DNA from: Smallanthus sonchifolius | Taxonomy: Eukaryota; Streptophyta; Magnoliopsida; Asterales; Asteraceae | NCBI GenBank assembly: GCA_023525975.1 | Contig: CM042023.1 | Location: 13,900,501-13,964,500 of the forward strand | Direction of reading: 5' to 3' | Length of the DNA: 64,000 nucleotides | Part shown: positions 1 through 11,704 of the stretch, one piece after another | Position numbering within the stretch: the first letter of the stretch is position 1 | How the letters are laid out: the number at the start of each line of letters is the position of its first letter | Notes under the pieces: model-generated | Told to the model about the DNA's origin: nothing | The model's input: only the letters and a program-made list of their open reading frames with translations | The model's database searches: none | Position numbers and translations under genes: made by a program

Positions 1-68
1 AGTATAGCAAGTTGCAAAAAGATTAAAAAAATAATAGATTGTAACAGAAATTTCTATTTTATTACTAC

Positions 69-2466
69 CGTAGCAAGTGTTGGTATAGCTATTCCTGCTC
101 CTAAAGGAATTTGCATCCCTTGAGGGACAGATTGACTAGGGTTTCCTGGTTGACCTTGATTATTGACATTAACTCCGGCTTCATTTCCTTGGGCAGCTTG
201 CCTAGGAATGTTGAACTGTAAACAAGTAGATAACCAAGAAATATCAACTAAAATCCATATTGCTCTACCCAAAATCACATTAGCCATATGGAAAATTGTT
301 CCTAAATGTAAACATGTATGTCACTTCATAACAAAAGAAGGAAAAAGGAAAAAAGAAAAAAAAACTCACCTGCATATTTGGATGTGGCATTGTCACACTA
401 GCGTCACTAACTCCAAAGGAATCTAATACAGCCGATATAACCTAGACCAATAGAACCAAACTTAAAAATTTTAAACTACAAGGGCCATTATTAAAAACAT
501 AAATACCATCAGTTTACAGACAATATAGCACAGAAACCCAAAAGGCTAACACACCCGACTAATATCTTGAGCGCCACCGACATTCTGGTCCCCACCACCG
601 AAGGTCCCAAGTACAACACTATGTGAAACATGGGCAACACGCGGACGTGAACCAGCAGCATTAGCATCTTGTCCTGTAACAAAAATGTGCAATTGAAGTT
701 ATAACTCTATAAAAGTTAGCACATTCACATCATATGTATGACGGTATGGACCTTGCAGCAATTCTGTAAAATGACATTTTAGCACTAAATATGGCATAAA
801 GAGAGAATCACACCTGTGTTACTACCATTTCCAGTTGTTGTATTGGTGGAAGAACCAGATGAAGGTTGTGATTCAGAAGGCTGTCTAGCCACAAGATGCA
901 ACGTGTGTCCACTTTCAATGTCTATGAATTGTTAAGGCTTTCAAGTGTGAACGTATGATCTTCAGTTCTAACATTTAAAGTAATCAATTTATTTTTAATA
1001 AGCAAAATAATCAAATCCATTTAAATTAAGTAAATCTATGTAAAGCTGATGTGTGCTTTGAAAAATATGTATCCGTCGTGTAAATAGGATACGATATTCA
1101 GAAAGACGATGTTCATCTTTCAAAACCTTGCCCCTGAAGATCAGTCGCTGCTGTCCAACTGGGAGGCCAACATCATTAGCTATTTTCTCCTTGAATGCTG
1201 AAACTAGCATCTGAAGTTTTAACAAGAATATAGAAAAAGTCAAATGAGCAGTTTGAGTAACAAAAATAAGTACATGTGACCATATGAGTTAGAAGTAACC
1301 TGTGGATATAAATATGAATTATGAAACACTCGCTCTATCTGGAGGCTTCTTTTGATATATAACAGTACAAGAAAAAAATGCATGTTTACGAGTCATTTCT
1401 ATACTTAATGTAATATATAAATAGTTTTGTCTAAAACAAAAATAGACAAGGAAATGTACAACTCAACCATAGGAAATCACGTATGTATGCATGCGTCTAT
1501 AGAACCTGCTTCATGTATAACACAAAAATTATGATTGAAGAAACTGTTTATAATGTCTACTTCATAAATCTAAATTCTTGGTTCTTATTATCACACATGC
1601 ATGCGTCTATAGAACCTGTTTAATGTATAAGACAAAAATTATGATTGAAGAAACTGTTTATAATGTTTACTTCATAAATCTAAATTCTTGGTTCTTATTA
1701 TCCACGCACACATGTGCCACGTATACCCTATTTCTAAAATAAACATAAAAATGTTTGCTAAATTATCATAATTTATTTCCAAAAGGGTACATTTGAAAAT
1801 GACAGTCACAAATAGGAGTGAATATAACAAAATAGAACGGTTGTGTAGGAGACCATCTCTAAAATTCCAATTCTAGTACATTGTGGAACACTTTTTCGTG
1901 TGTACTTGGATGATTAAGTAAAACAATATTTATCTTTTATTAAAACAAATTTTTAGGTAATCTGTAGTCTTGTGCAATCTAGAAGTAACTACTGGAATTG
2001 CTATTAGTATGACAACTATTTTTCAAACTAAAGAACACCAAAAGCAAAATATCTTCCACCTCTTGTTGCCTTGTGTCCAAATGTTATTTTAACTATATCA
2101 AGAATCAATAGCTTTAGATATGTATCATGTTAAGAAAAAACACCTATAACGGTATTCTAAATATTTCAGGAGTATACGTAGCAACATAATTCTTGTGGTT
2201 ATTGTTAATGGTATTATGTGATCCCAATCAGGGTGGGAAAATTTTTAAAGGGCCATTAAAGATATAAAGGTTTACCATGCATATGTGATTTAAGTCTAGG
2301 CCCTAGGGAGAAACTGAAGGAAAATGATATCAAGAGAGCAGGGGAGTACATTTTTATTGACACGGAAATTGTACAACTGTGAATCAAGTGTCTTGATATG
2401 GATCTCCACTGTTGATTCAGAACTTTCACCAGCAGCATTGCTCATGCTCACATGTTCATCTGCCAT
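69..2466 (-). CDS. Ubiquitin-like domain (BAG6-type) protein, 3' part outside the window
   Basis: Six coding exons read on the minus strand: 2466-2350, 1210-1093, 921-814, 673-555, 441-370 and 215-69. All have GT/AG junctions and phases that join without a break (227 residues in the window). The first three exons make an N-terminal ubiquitin fold: VEIHIKTLDSQLYNFRV, then VSAFKEKIANDVGLPVGQQ, then RLIFRGKVLKDEHRLSEY and GHTLHLVARQ. After it comes a low-complexity Ser/Thr/Asn/Gly/Gln linker, as in plant homologues of large proline-rich BAG6/Scythe. BAG6 proteins act as chaperone or quality-control factors for ubiquitin-linked degradation; a role here is inferred only from family membership. The start is the first ATG of an exon opening at 2479, 13 nt after an acceptor AG. 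Exon 7 ends in a donor (ACG|GTAGTA) at 69, so the gene runs on beyond base 1. Confidence 0.85.
1486..1702. repeat. Tandem duplication, 110-bp unit, two copies
   Basis: ATGCGTCTATAGAACCTG recurs at 1491 and 1601, followed by nearly identical sequence through TTCTTGGTTCTTATTATC. It lies in the intron between the first two coding exons of the BAG6-type gene. Confidence 0.85.
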
Positions 2467-2552
2467 GGGATGGTTGAATCTGAAACAAGGAGCATAACGC
2501 ATTATAAGAACAATAAGAATGACCTAGAAACTATGGATCATTCATAATACTT

Positions 2553-2941
2553 TGAGTAGTTTGGTTCTTTCCAGAATGAAAAGTAACTAAACTCGTTACA
2601 AGTTTGCTAACTTTCAATAAGTTGAGTAAAAGTAGAGGATGTCAATGATTGGAAACAAGTGTTATGAAATTACTATCTCAATTATAAAAGAAAAGCAATA
2701 TGATGATGATGATGCATTTATCAGGCAAACCGATGATGCTGATGCCTACAGTTTAAAGGGAAGTAACAACCACTGCACATTCAGCTTCAAAACATAAACA
2801 TATTAAATTTGCAACAATTCCAATCAAGGGCATCCACTAATTTTGGGTTATATTGTTTCTACTTGACCCTGACTTCTTGAAAGTTAGCAAAGTTGTAGTG
2901 AGTTTAGTTACTTCTCATTCTGGACAAAACCAGACTACTAG
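2553..2941. repeat. Inverted repeat, MITE-like
   Basis: The left arm (GTAGTTTGGTTCTTTCCAGA, continuing through GTAACTAAACTCG to GCTAACTTTC) returns in reverse complement at about 2877-2940 (GAAAGTTAGC to AACCAGACTAC). Arms are about 60 bp with some mismatches. I found no clear target-site duplication. It lies in the probable 5'-UTR intron of the BAG6-type gene. Confidence 0.6.
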
Positions 2942-3242
2942 AAATATAACTTTCTTTCCACGAACAAAATAAAGGGGAGAAAAGAAAACAACTCGAAGAT
3001 ACACAACTAGAGTGAGTACACAAGAATGCATCATTTTACATGAAAACTGTAGAAGCATGTTATTGGTGATAATTTCATTTCATCCGTACCAAATTCTTGG
3101 TTTTGTAAATTCAATATTTTTTTACCAATGTACAATGAGATAGATTAAGACTTCAATGTTGATCAGAAGCTTCCAACTCGCATCTGATAATCTATTATTA
3201 TTACAAAATTAATTTTTTGAATACTTTTATTCATACTTACAT

Positions 3243-3371
3243 TTTTTTTGAACGGCACCTAATCTACACCACAATTAATTTACACCAATCCGCCTATGGC
3301 GGGGCTCGAACCCTTGGTGAGCTTCACCTTAACTCCAAATGGCTTTGCCATTGGACCCAACCCCCCACCCC
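3243..3371 (-). mobile_element. SINE (tRNA-derived), 129 bp
   Basis: Flanked by a 15-bp direct repeat, TATTCATACTTACAT (3228-3242 and 3372-3386). On the minus strand it has a box-A-like TGGCAAAGCCA (3350-3340), a box B GGTTCGAGCCC about 30 nt downstream (3312-3302), and an A-rich 3' end at 3243-3250. Together these define a retroposed Pol III element. It sits in the probable 5'-UTR intron of the BAG6-type gene. Confidence 0.85.
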
Positions 3372-3664
3372 TATTCATACTTACATGATATGCTTTTGCA
3401 TTCACATGTAAGCTAAAAAATGTGATCACGTATGCCATAAACCACAGATGAGATTTTACATTTCATGATTTTATATTTACCTAAAAATAATACTCCGTAA
3501 TAACAATATCTCAGAAAGGTTAATTTAATCCACACTTCAAACTAAACTACCTTTAACTCTTAATTCACATTTCAAAATTAAGTTTACAGTCAAATGAGCA
3601 AGTTTTGAAGGTTAAACATAATTCATGTTTCACTGTAAACTCACACAACTAAGCACATTAATAC

Positions 3665-4112
3665 CTTGGTTTAAAAAAGCGCTAGGCGAGGCGAGGCGTT
3701 TCGGTCCCAAAATCCGAGGCGCCACGCCCCAGGCGCGAGGCGAGGGCTTCACGTATGCGAGGCGCTAAGCTAAAAAAGTAATAAAAAATTTAGTAACATT
3801 CTTAAAACCTCCCAGTAAATGTTGTTTCAGTCTAAAAACTCCTCCTTTTGAGTAATTTTCACAAAACTTGCAAGAAAAACAACTTAAAAAACTTATTTAA
3901 GTAAAGAGGAACTAAAATTGGAACTCAAATTCATAAAAAAACAGTGAAAAAAAGGCAAAAATACATGAAGCGCGCCTCACCTCGCCTCGCCCCTCAAGCC
4001 TGAGGCGGCGCCTCAGGGCGCTTCATGTATATGGGGCGCCTCACCCATTTGAGGCGTTTTGTTCAGCGCCTCACGCTTTATGCAGCGCCTCATGGCGCTT
4101 TTTTAAACCAAG
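3665..4112. mobile_element. GC-rich MITE with 8-bp TSD (hAT- or Mutator-like)
   Basis: Perfect terminal inverted repeats CTTGGTTTAAAAAAGCGC, with an 8-bp duplication ATTAATAC on each side (3657-3664 and 4113-4120). Both ends are packed with GGCGCC/GCGAGGCG words; the middle is AT-rich. A relative lies at 26893-27259. No coding capacity. Confidence 0.88.
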
Positions 4113-4611
4113 ATTAATACCACCCAAATGCAAGCTATTACCTGTAGCCATCATTAGCATGAATATTCCCTTGGCATCGTTTAAATCATTCTCTAATTAG
4201 ATGTTTTTTGCCTTATGGATGGAATCAATGTCAAAGATAAGTTAATTGGTTAATTGTTAAATCCTTCACTATCAGATCATGAATCAAAACATTAATACAT
4301 GCTTTTAATCCGAATCAACCATGAAACAACAAAACCTAAATAATCCAAAGCAATCCTAATACACCAATATCCATCTCCAGTATTTCAGAAGAATGAAAAC
4401 ACATAACTTCACTAAGAAAAAATTAGCAGACGAATTTAGGTTTCAGTATTTGGGGATTTTGCCAGACATAAGTATAATCGCGGTTTTATGGAATTTAGTG
4501 AGGGCACATACTTCAGATTTCAGCGAATAATGCAAGCAAATTGAAGAATTTGATCTATTTAACAACAAATCGAAGTTTGTTTATGAAATGAGCGATGAAG
4601 GTAGAACTCAC

Positions 4612-4790
4612 TTGATTGACAAGGGGAGAACGTCAATATCGGAAACCTATAACGGAGCTGAGATTATAAATCCTTGCAAGTTACAGAGAAGGTTAATTTG
4701 AGAAGATAACTTACAGATTTGATGATCGAATGCCGAATAGAGTTGCTGCTTGACTTCGTGAAGATTCGTCGTCGAACGATCTAGAAGAAA
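4612..4790 (-). other. Candidate non-coding first exon of the BAG6-type gene
   Basis: On the minus strand the segment ends in a good donor (TCAATCAA|GTGAGTTC) at 4612/4611. A second donor-like site (CAAATCT|GTAAGTTA) lies near 4720. The coding exon at 2479 begins with an acceptor and has only 13 nt of 5' UTR, so an upstream leader exon is required. This is the best candidate seen. The upstream limit is a guess and there is no transcript evidence. Confidence 0.4.
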
Positions 4791-5090
4791 GACGATGTAA
4801 ACAAGCAAGGAAGATTTGTTTGACTGGCGTTTCAATGTATACGCATTATATATGATTTTTGATGTGTAGCATAAAAGCATTACAATTAATTCATTAGGTG
4901 TGTGTAGGATAAAATCATAAATAAGTTGTTTAATGGGTATATTTCTATCTTTATAATTATATAAAATTATAAATAAATTCATTGATTCAGTTTAAGTTTT
5001 CACTTTATAGTTAGAATGAGTTTAAATTTTTAAAAGTTTTACAATAAAGTTAAGTCATATACTGAACCGTATTTTAGAAGTGATGACGTA

Positions 5091-5716
5091 TGTCCGATGA
5101 AAGGCTAAGGCCTACCGGATTATTATTTCCAATAATGGGCTGATAGGCCCGACCCGACCCAACCCAACCCATATGAGGAAAGCATACTAAGGTTTACTCC
5201 CACACCCTTTATATAAATAAGAGGAGAACTCACACTTGAAGATCATTCCATTTGTCTTAGATAACTCTAGGCATCTCACCTCTCATCTCTTCGAGAACCA
5301 AGTTCTCCTTCTTCCTCTCATGGTTAAGGAAGCAACTTCTTGTTGTCGAGGCCACTTACCGGATCCTTGTAACCGAGGCTGGTTTTAACCAGCTTCTTCC
5401 ACTTAGCTTGGTCCTTCTAACCCGCTTCTTCCCACTTTTCTATTTCATATAACTTATATACATTCGTGTTTATATGCCGTTGATATCTTTATATACATTC
5501 GTGTTTATATGTCGTTGATATCTTTATATACACTTATTGGATAAATCACCGACTTGAATGTCAGAGGGTGTTCCCGAAGCTCCGCATTTGGGTCAACTTC
5601 TAATGAGATCTTTGTTGTTGCAGCTCGGATTTAAGCTCAGGAATGCTAGATGCGGACGACAACAATGCCCGACCCTGATTTTCGTTGTAACAACAAATGG
5701 CGCCCGCTGTGGGGCC
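5091..5716 (+). mobile_element. LTR plus primer-binding site of a truncated LTR retrotransposon
   Basis: The segment opens TGTCCGATGA, has a TATA box (TTTATATAAATA near 5209) and closes TTGTAACA at 5692. A primer-binding-site-like TGGCGCCCGCTGTGGGGCC follows at 5698. A 37-bp unit (TATACATTCGTGTTTATATG core) is repeated twice at about 5453-5530. No gag is recognisable downstream and no second LTR is in the window, so this is the 5' stump of an element. Confidence 0.65.
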
Positions 5717-8181
5717 GAGAATTTCAACCAGTGTGAATGCCTCGAGCCCTCTGTTCTAAAAATGACCGGATTTGCGTTTCGTGTGCTCCACAATATACCA
5801 GATATGTGTTCACTTTTCTGGGTTAAACAGGTTCCGAACCTTCCACTTATGTCTCCCTAATATGTTAAAAAAAACATTTCCGTTATGTGTCGTAATAGAT
5901 CTGCATATATACAGAAAACTACTCATACAGTAAAAACTACAAAACTCGTATCAACGCATTAGTATTCATAAATATGTAAATCATACACTTACTCATTGTT
6001 TTGACCAAAAATTACACAAGATAATCAAGTAGCCAAACTTTGTAAGTGAGGTAGTGTACTTGATAAAAATGCAAAGTTAAGAAAGTAAAAGTAAAGCTTG
6101 ACACGATGATGTACGAGGAAAGCCTTTAATCCTTTAGGATCTCCAACATAAAACCTCGGGAGCCGACTAAACGTCAGACTGCCTAGTGATCTTTTATTAA
6201 AACGAGAATGCGAGTACAATATGAGCAGTATGAGATCGAAAACTAAGTGTTACAGAGATGTTTTATAGTGTTGTGTATTGCTAAGTGTGTGTAGATGTGT
6301 TTCCTATTCGATCCAACAGCTGTTTAAATACAAAAAAGGAATAACAAACTATCCTAGAATCCCGAAGCTATTCTAGGTCTTCAAATATGACCGTTGTAGA
6401 CCTTTTCTCGCATGTTTCAAACGTTATCCACATTCTCTTGAGCGAGTCTTCCGGGGTGACTAAGTCCACACGTGTTATCTGCGCATAAAAATCAAGATAG
6501 GGGAACAAATAACCGTTAGTAACGTTAACATTCAGGATACCGAAAGTCGATTTCAGGATCCCGAATTATACTATACTCGGGATCATGAATTTTAGATCAT
6601 AAAATTGGCCCCTAACAGCTATTCCGTGTCTTCAGCTAGTAGTAATGATAAATTGGTGTTACATGCATGACCAAGTCAAAGACAAACGCGTAATACTAAT
6701 TGTTTACAACAGTCAGTTAATCAGGATACTGAAACATAGTAAGGATTAGGGATACCGATACTTATCTGAGGATCCGGGATACTAGAGGTAAAAACTGAGG
6801 CATAACAATTGTCCCCAAGTTTTTAACAGTTGTGAAGGTCATTCGGACAACTGTAAAAAACTTTAAAATTCAATATTCAAAAAGTTTTGACCGATGTGAC
6901 TTGATGGGGGCGTAGATCTAGGTAAAACGATTTTCTTTCTTTCTTTGATTGAAATAGAGCATCCATCCCTGGTGAGGATCTCTTGCTACTCTAGTGAGTT
7001 AAAAATGGTAGGGAATAGTCAGGATCCCTGCATTTTTATGGGATAGATAATGATGGTATTTTTATGGGATAGATAATGATGGTTTGAGTGGGTAGGTCTA
7101 ATTTTTGGATGAAGCCCGAATTTTTGATCCTCCTGCACTTTCAATATTAATAAATAATTTATGACTATGTGTCATGATTGATATGTTTTGACATATTTTT
7201 AGAAAATAAGGATCCTTAGGCAATTAAGCCTTATGATACACGGAAAAATAGATTTAGGTATCTTTTTAAGATACCGGATCCTTTTTTAAAATAATATCTT
7301 AGGTTTAAACTTTGGTTTAAGAAAACATACATTGTTTCTGATAATTTTTTTGAAAAAAAAACAGTTATAAACATACCATGAGTTAGTCATCAAATATTTT
7401 GAGTCTGCCCAAAATTTCAAGTAAATACATTCATCGAGAATCAGGCTGGGTAGATAAACATATCAGATAACGATAGGGAGTTCAAACACACTCAAAGTAT
7501 GATAATTTTAGTTGTCCCCAGTGTATAGCTGTCAAACAAATTGTACCTCAGGATTCTCAGGGGTGTCCCTAATCCGCTTGAGTGTCAGGATCTTGATTTA
7601 TTAATTTGGGACATGCCAACGTATTGGGTTGTACCCGTAGTGGCATGTAAATGCCAATAAACTTTGGTTAACATGTCAATATTAAATTGCTTGGGTCATG
7701 CCCGGCTGTATAACACGTCCGTGTTACTCCATTGATAATATTCGTAAGGTCCAACATATAGCCAACAGTGATGAAATTATCAGCCACTATTACATGGACT
7801 GGTCGCACCACCTCGAACTATACTTGGATATCATGCGCTCCTGGCGGGGTGTAGAAACCCAATCTACTTAGGAAGGCGAAAACCGTTCAAACCTTAGAAG
7901 GGTTATGTAACACCTTTAACTTAGAGAGATGGCCAATCTCAAATTTCTTGATCAGGATCCTTCGGGATTCCATCTGCAAAAACTTAGATCTTGGTCAAGG
8001 TGGGTGTTACGCTCAAGTTAGTACTTTGGTAAAACAAAAGATAATAATTAAAACAAAAGATAATAATTGTAACAAAAATAAACAGGGATAGAAGACATAC
8101 CATTCTTAGTTAGAATTTACATTCTAACTTACATGATCCTATGCCAGGGCTCCGCTTAGTATCCTGAGGTGGGGATGCCGC

Positions 8182-9810
8182 TCATTTTGGGGTAGTATCA
8201 GAATTCTGATTCTTTTCTTTCTTTCTGCCCAAGAGTTCCTTCAAGTGGCCCTTGCTAAGGAGATAACTTATTTCCTTTCTAAGGGCAATGCAATCCTCAT
8301 TCATATGCCCAAAATCCTCATGATAGGTACACCATTTGGATCTTTCCTTCCATCCGGATCCTTTGTTAGTTTTCCTGGGCCATCTGGCTTTGTCCCCAAG
8401 ATCCTGCATAGCATACATGAGTCCTGAAATATCGACAGAAAAGCAATAATCGGTTAGTTTAGGATAATTTTCTTCTTCCTTATCATCCTCTCCAACGTTG
8501 TCCCTATGATAGTCAGGTCTCGAATAAGGCTTTAATCTATGGGGTTTGAAAGATGATGATTCAGATTTCCTGCTGGGATGATCATAGCTGGAAGGTGCAT
8601 TAATCCTTTTCTGGATCTTCTTGTCATCTTCGAGCCTTATGAACCTCAGAAAACTATTCCTGACTTCGTCCAAGTTCCTTCAAGGGTTCATTACAAGATC
8701 CTCATAGAACGGGGAGTCCTTTTGCAATCCCATTTTGAAAGCTTGAACTGTTGTGGCAATGTCAAGATTTGGGATATCCAAGGATTCTCGGCCAAACTTG
8801 CTCATATAATCCCTGAGGGATTCGTCAGCATTTTGGGTTACTCTGTACAAATCACTAGTTAGTCTTTCAAAGGTTCTGCTGCAAAAAAACTGATTATTAA
8901 ATAAATTAACTAAATGAGCAAATGAAGTTATTGAATAAGGTGGAACATTTAGTAGCCATTTCAAGGCTGATCCTGTTAGGGTGGAGCCGAAACCCTTGCA
9001 CAAGCAAGCTTCTTTTAAGTCCAAGGGAGTGGAATTAATTTCCATTCTCTCCCTGTATTGCGCGACGTGCTCCTCAGGATCTGTAGTTCCATCATACAAC
9101 TTCATGTTAGGAGTCTGGAAGCGTTTAGGGATCTCCGCATCACATATCGGAGGAGCAAATCTTAAGATCCTGTGACTGGTAGCGGACAACTCCGGTATTG
9201 GTTGGATTACACCCGGTACACTGGAGATCATCTCCCTTAGTTTCTTTAGTTCCTTGGCCATGAGTGGACTAATTCCTGTATCCTGCAAAAGTTCGTTAGT
9301 ATCTAAAAATTGATTGAAAGTGTTACCGAGGTCAGGATCTTGCGATGAGGATCTTGGGATAATCCCGATATTCTGGTGCGTAGTGACTCTGCCAGCCAGA
9401 GTTGGACCAACAATAGTGGTTTCAGTCTGCATGGGAAGGAAGTTTCCCTTATGGATTCCTGAGGATCCCGAATAGTTAAAATCCAGGATCCTTAGTTGCA
9501 GCGGAGTTGTCACTTCCACTGGTTTCTTCGATTCTTTGACCTTTTCCAGCTCTCTGAACAGCATCAGGTTAGTCGTTTTTTGCCGTTCCATCTGCTGCTT
9601 CACTTCTAAGAACAGATTGAGGAAGTCGTTGTTTGAAACAAGCACATGTCCCCCGACAGGTATCCCAGATCCCGAAAAACCCACAAAAGTTGTTTTCTTA
9701 GTCAGATTATCATTCTTTTTCTGGAATGACGGAGAAGGAGGAAGAGGGTTTTTCAACTCAGAGCTTGAAGATGGAGTTGAAACAGGAACCATTTTGGATT
9801 GGGACGACAT
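8182..9810 (-). pseudogene. Retrotransposon gag with an in-frame stop
   Basis: The gag of the element around it, about 540 codons. The central part has the plant retrotransposon gag signature (ALKWLLNVPPYSITSF; FERLTSDLYRVTQNADESLRDY; IPNLDIATTVQAFKMGLQ), which packages element RNA into particles. Near the C-terminus a degenerate zinc knuckle (CTYHEDFGHMNEDC) is followed by KEISYLLSKGHLKELL, usual for this gag class. A TGA at 8682-8680 stands after EDLVMNP, but the same frame continues as RNLDEVRN, so this is one nonsense change and not a frameshift. The first ATG in frame is 9810; the open frame reaches upstream to the primer-binding site without a stop. With the stop, only the N-terminal 376 residues would be made. 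Confidence 0.85.
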
Positions 9811-10591
9811 TTTCGAAATCAGTTTGGGAAAATAATGATTGAACGCAAACTTTAGTAAAGATTTAAAAATGAAAAGCACCACTTGCCCTACGGTGGGCGC
9901 CAAATTATTTTGACCAAAAATTACACAAGATAATCAAGTAGCCAAACTTTTTAAGTGAGGTAGTGTGCTTGATAAAAATACGAAGTTAAGAACATAAAAG
10001 TAAAGCTTGACACGATTATGTACGAGGAAAGCCCTTAATCCTTTAGGATCTCCGGCATAAAATCTCGGAGCCGACTAAACGTCGGGCTGCCTAGTGATCT
10101 TTTATTAAAACGAGAATGCGAGTACAATATGAGCAGTATGAGATCGAAAACTAAGTGTTACAGAGATGTTTTAGAGTGTTGTGTATTGCTAAGTGTGTGT
10201 AGATGTGTTTCTTATTCGATCCAACCGTTGTTTAAATACAAAAAAATGAATAACAAACTATCCTAGAATCCCAGAGCTATTCTAGGTCTTCAAATATGAC
10301 CGTTGTAGACCTTTTCCCGCATGTTTCACACGCTATCCACATTCTCTTGAGCGAGTCTTCCGGGGTGACTAAGTCCACACGTGTTATCTGCTCATAAAAA
10401 TTAAGATAGGGGAACAAATAACTGTTAGTAACGTTAACATTCAGGATACAGAAAGTCAATTTCAGGATCCCGGATTATACTATACTCGGGATCCTGGATT
10501 TTGGATCATAAAATTGGCCCCTAACAGCTATTCCGTGTCTTCAGCTAGTAGTAATGATAAATTGGTGTTACCTACATGACCAAGTCAAAGA

Positions 10592-11168
10592 TCTCCAGGT
10601 CCACTATGTCAGTCGTTTTCCTCTTCTTACTCCCCGAAGCTTTAGACCGGAGTAGGGGAACCCGGAACTTAGTAGTTGGCGTGGGACCCTCCTTCTTGAC
10701 AACGACAGCTCCAGATAAGAGGCTATCGAGGTCAGACAAGGCAAATTGAGAGCTCGACTTAGGGATTCCTACAAAAAGATAGAACAAATCAGGATCATGA
10801 TACTTGATAATACAAATGTAAACTATTCTATACCTGAAGACATCTCGGGTTCGGAATATTGGGTATTGAAACTAGCTTCACTGATGGCAGATTCGGCACG
10901 GAAGGATCTCTCCGTAATAGGTATCTCTAACAATGCTTCTATTCTTTTATCTGTGTCACTTCTTGTAGGGACCGGTTCGTCGAACCTTGGAGCTACGCAA
11001 AGATAAGATGAGAATCATCAGAATCAAGTTAGAAATATTTAAAATTGCAGGGATCCTAACTATATCCTACCCTTCTTAACCCATTCAAGCGGCAAGAGTT
11101 TCCCATCAAAGACAAACGCGTAATACTATTTAAAATTGCAGGGATCCTAACTATAACCAAGTCAAAGA
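10592..11168 (-). mobile_element. 577-bp insertion in the 5' LTR with exon-like gene fragments
   Basis: The LTR is interrupted after ACCAAGTCAAAGA (10579-10591) and resumes at a second copy of those 13 bases (11156-11168). On the minus strand the insert has exon-like pieces in order. The first reads LLPLEWVKKG (about 11110-11055). The second runs 10992-10834 between a good acceptor and donor and contains APRFDEPVPTRSDTDKRIEA. The third starts at 10768 with SSSQFALSDLDSLLSG and a basic SKKRKTTD tail. I do not recognise the source gene. Part of the LTR and a 28-bp segment are also repeated within the insert (about 11036-11065 and 11127-11155), so rearrangement accompanied it. Confidence 0.6.
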
Positions 11169-11435
11169 CAAACGCATAGTACTAATTGTTTACAACAGTC
11201 AGTTAATCAGGATAATGAAACATAGTAAGGATTAGGGATAACGATACTTATCTGAGGATCCGGGATACCAGAGGTAAAAACTGAGGCATAACACTCATGT
11301 GCATCTAAATTTTTTTCATTTGTATCTTTGAATATTTGCGTCGCTAAACTCAAAGCTTAAAATTCAAAGTCAATCAATAATATTTCTAGATGGTTAATAC
11401 ATAGTGTTTTTTATTTATCTAAGCACCTAATGTTC

Positions 11436-11704
11436 TGTAACATTCGGCCCCTCATACCACCAATATTGTATGTTTTGCCCACTAAGAGTTCACGGATTTG
11501 TTTTTGGTTGCCCTAGTGAAAACTTCCCACGGGGTCACCCATCCCTAGATTACTCCCACCCGAGCACGCTTAACTATAGAGTTCTCCTCTCATCCACGGC
11601 AAATGCGCCCAAAACACGTTGATGGTATTTGAGGGGGGGCATTCCTTATGAACCAATAATCTCTCCTGGTCACGGCTGATGTGGAATTTGTCTAGGGTGT
11701 TACA
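11436..11704 (-). mobile_element. Solo LTR of a Cassandra-type TRIM with 5S rRNA-like sequence
   Basis: The ends are TGTAACA and TGTTACA. The minus strand carries a clear 5S rRNA-like stretch: AGTTAAGCGTGCTCGGGTGG, then GGATGGGTGACCCCGTGGGA. This covers the box A and box C region of the 5S internal promoter, the hallmark of Cassandra LTRs. No primer-binding site lies next to it and no second LTR was seen, so it is a solo LTR. No convincing target duplication remains. Confidence 0.82.

Larger units (their letters stand above)
5997..11293 (-). mobile_element. Gag-only LTR retrotransposon (TR-GAG-like), complete with TSD
   Basis: LTRs lie at 5997-6807 (3') and 9906-11293 (5'). Each is 811 bp once a 577-bp insertion is removed from the 5' LTR. 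They open TGTTATGCCTCAG and close GGTCAAAACA on the minus strand; one copy has drifted to AAAATA. The 5-bp target duplication CTCAT is at 5992-5996 and 11294-11298. A primer-binding site TGGCGCCCACCGTAGGG begins at 9902 and a polypurine tract AACTTGGGGACAAT lies next to the 3' LTR at 6808. The interior holds one gag frame and about 1.4 kb of non-coding DNA; no protease, integrase or reverse transcriptase was seen. Such elements depend on enzymes made by others. Confidence 0.9.

Noticed and set aside
2256..2438. 60-aa minus frame overlapping the first BAG6-type exon
   Set aside because: Other frame of the exon; the correct frame continues the ubiquitin fold across the splice junction.
5558..5860. 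100-aa open frame on the plus strand
   Set aside because: It runs across an LTR end and the primer-binding site and resembles no protein.
8245..9835. Plus-strand frames opposite gag
   Set aside because: Complementary shadows of the minus-strand gag.
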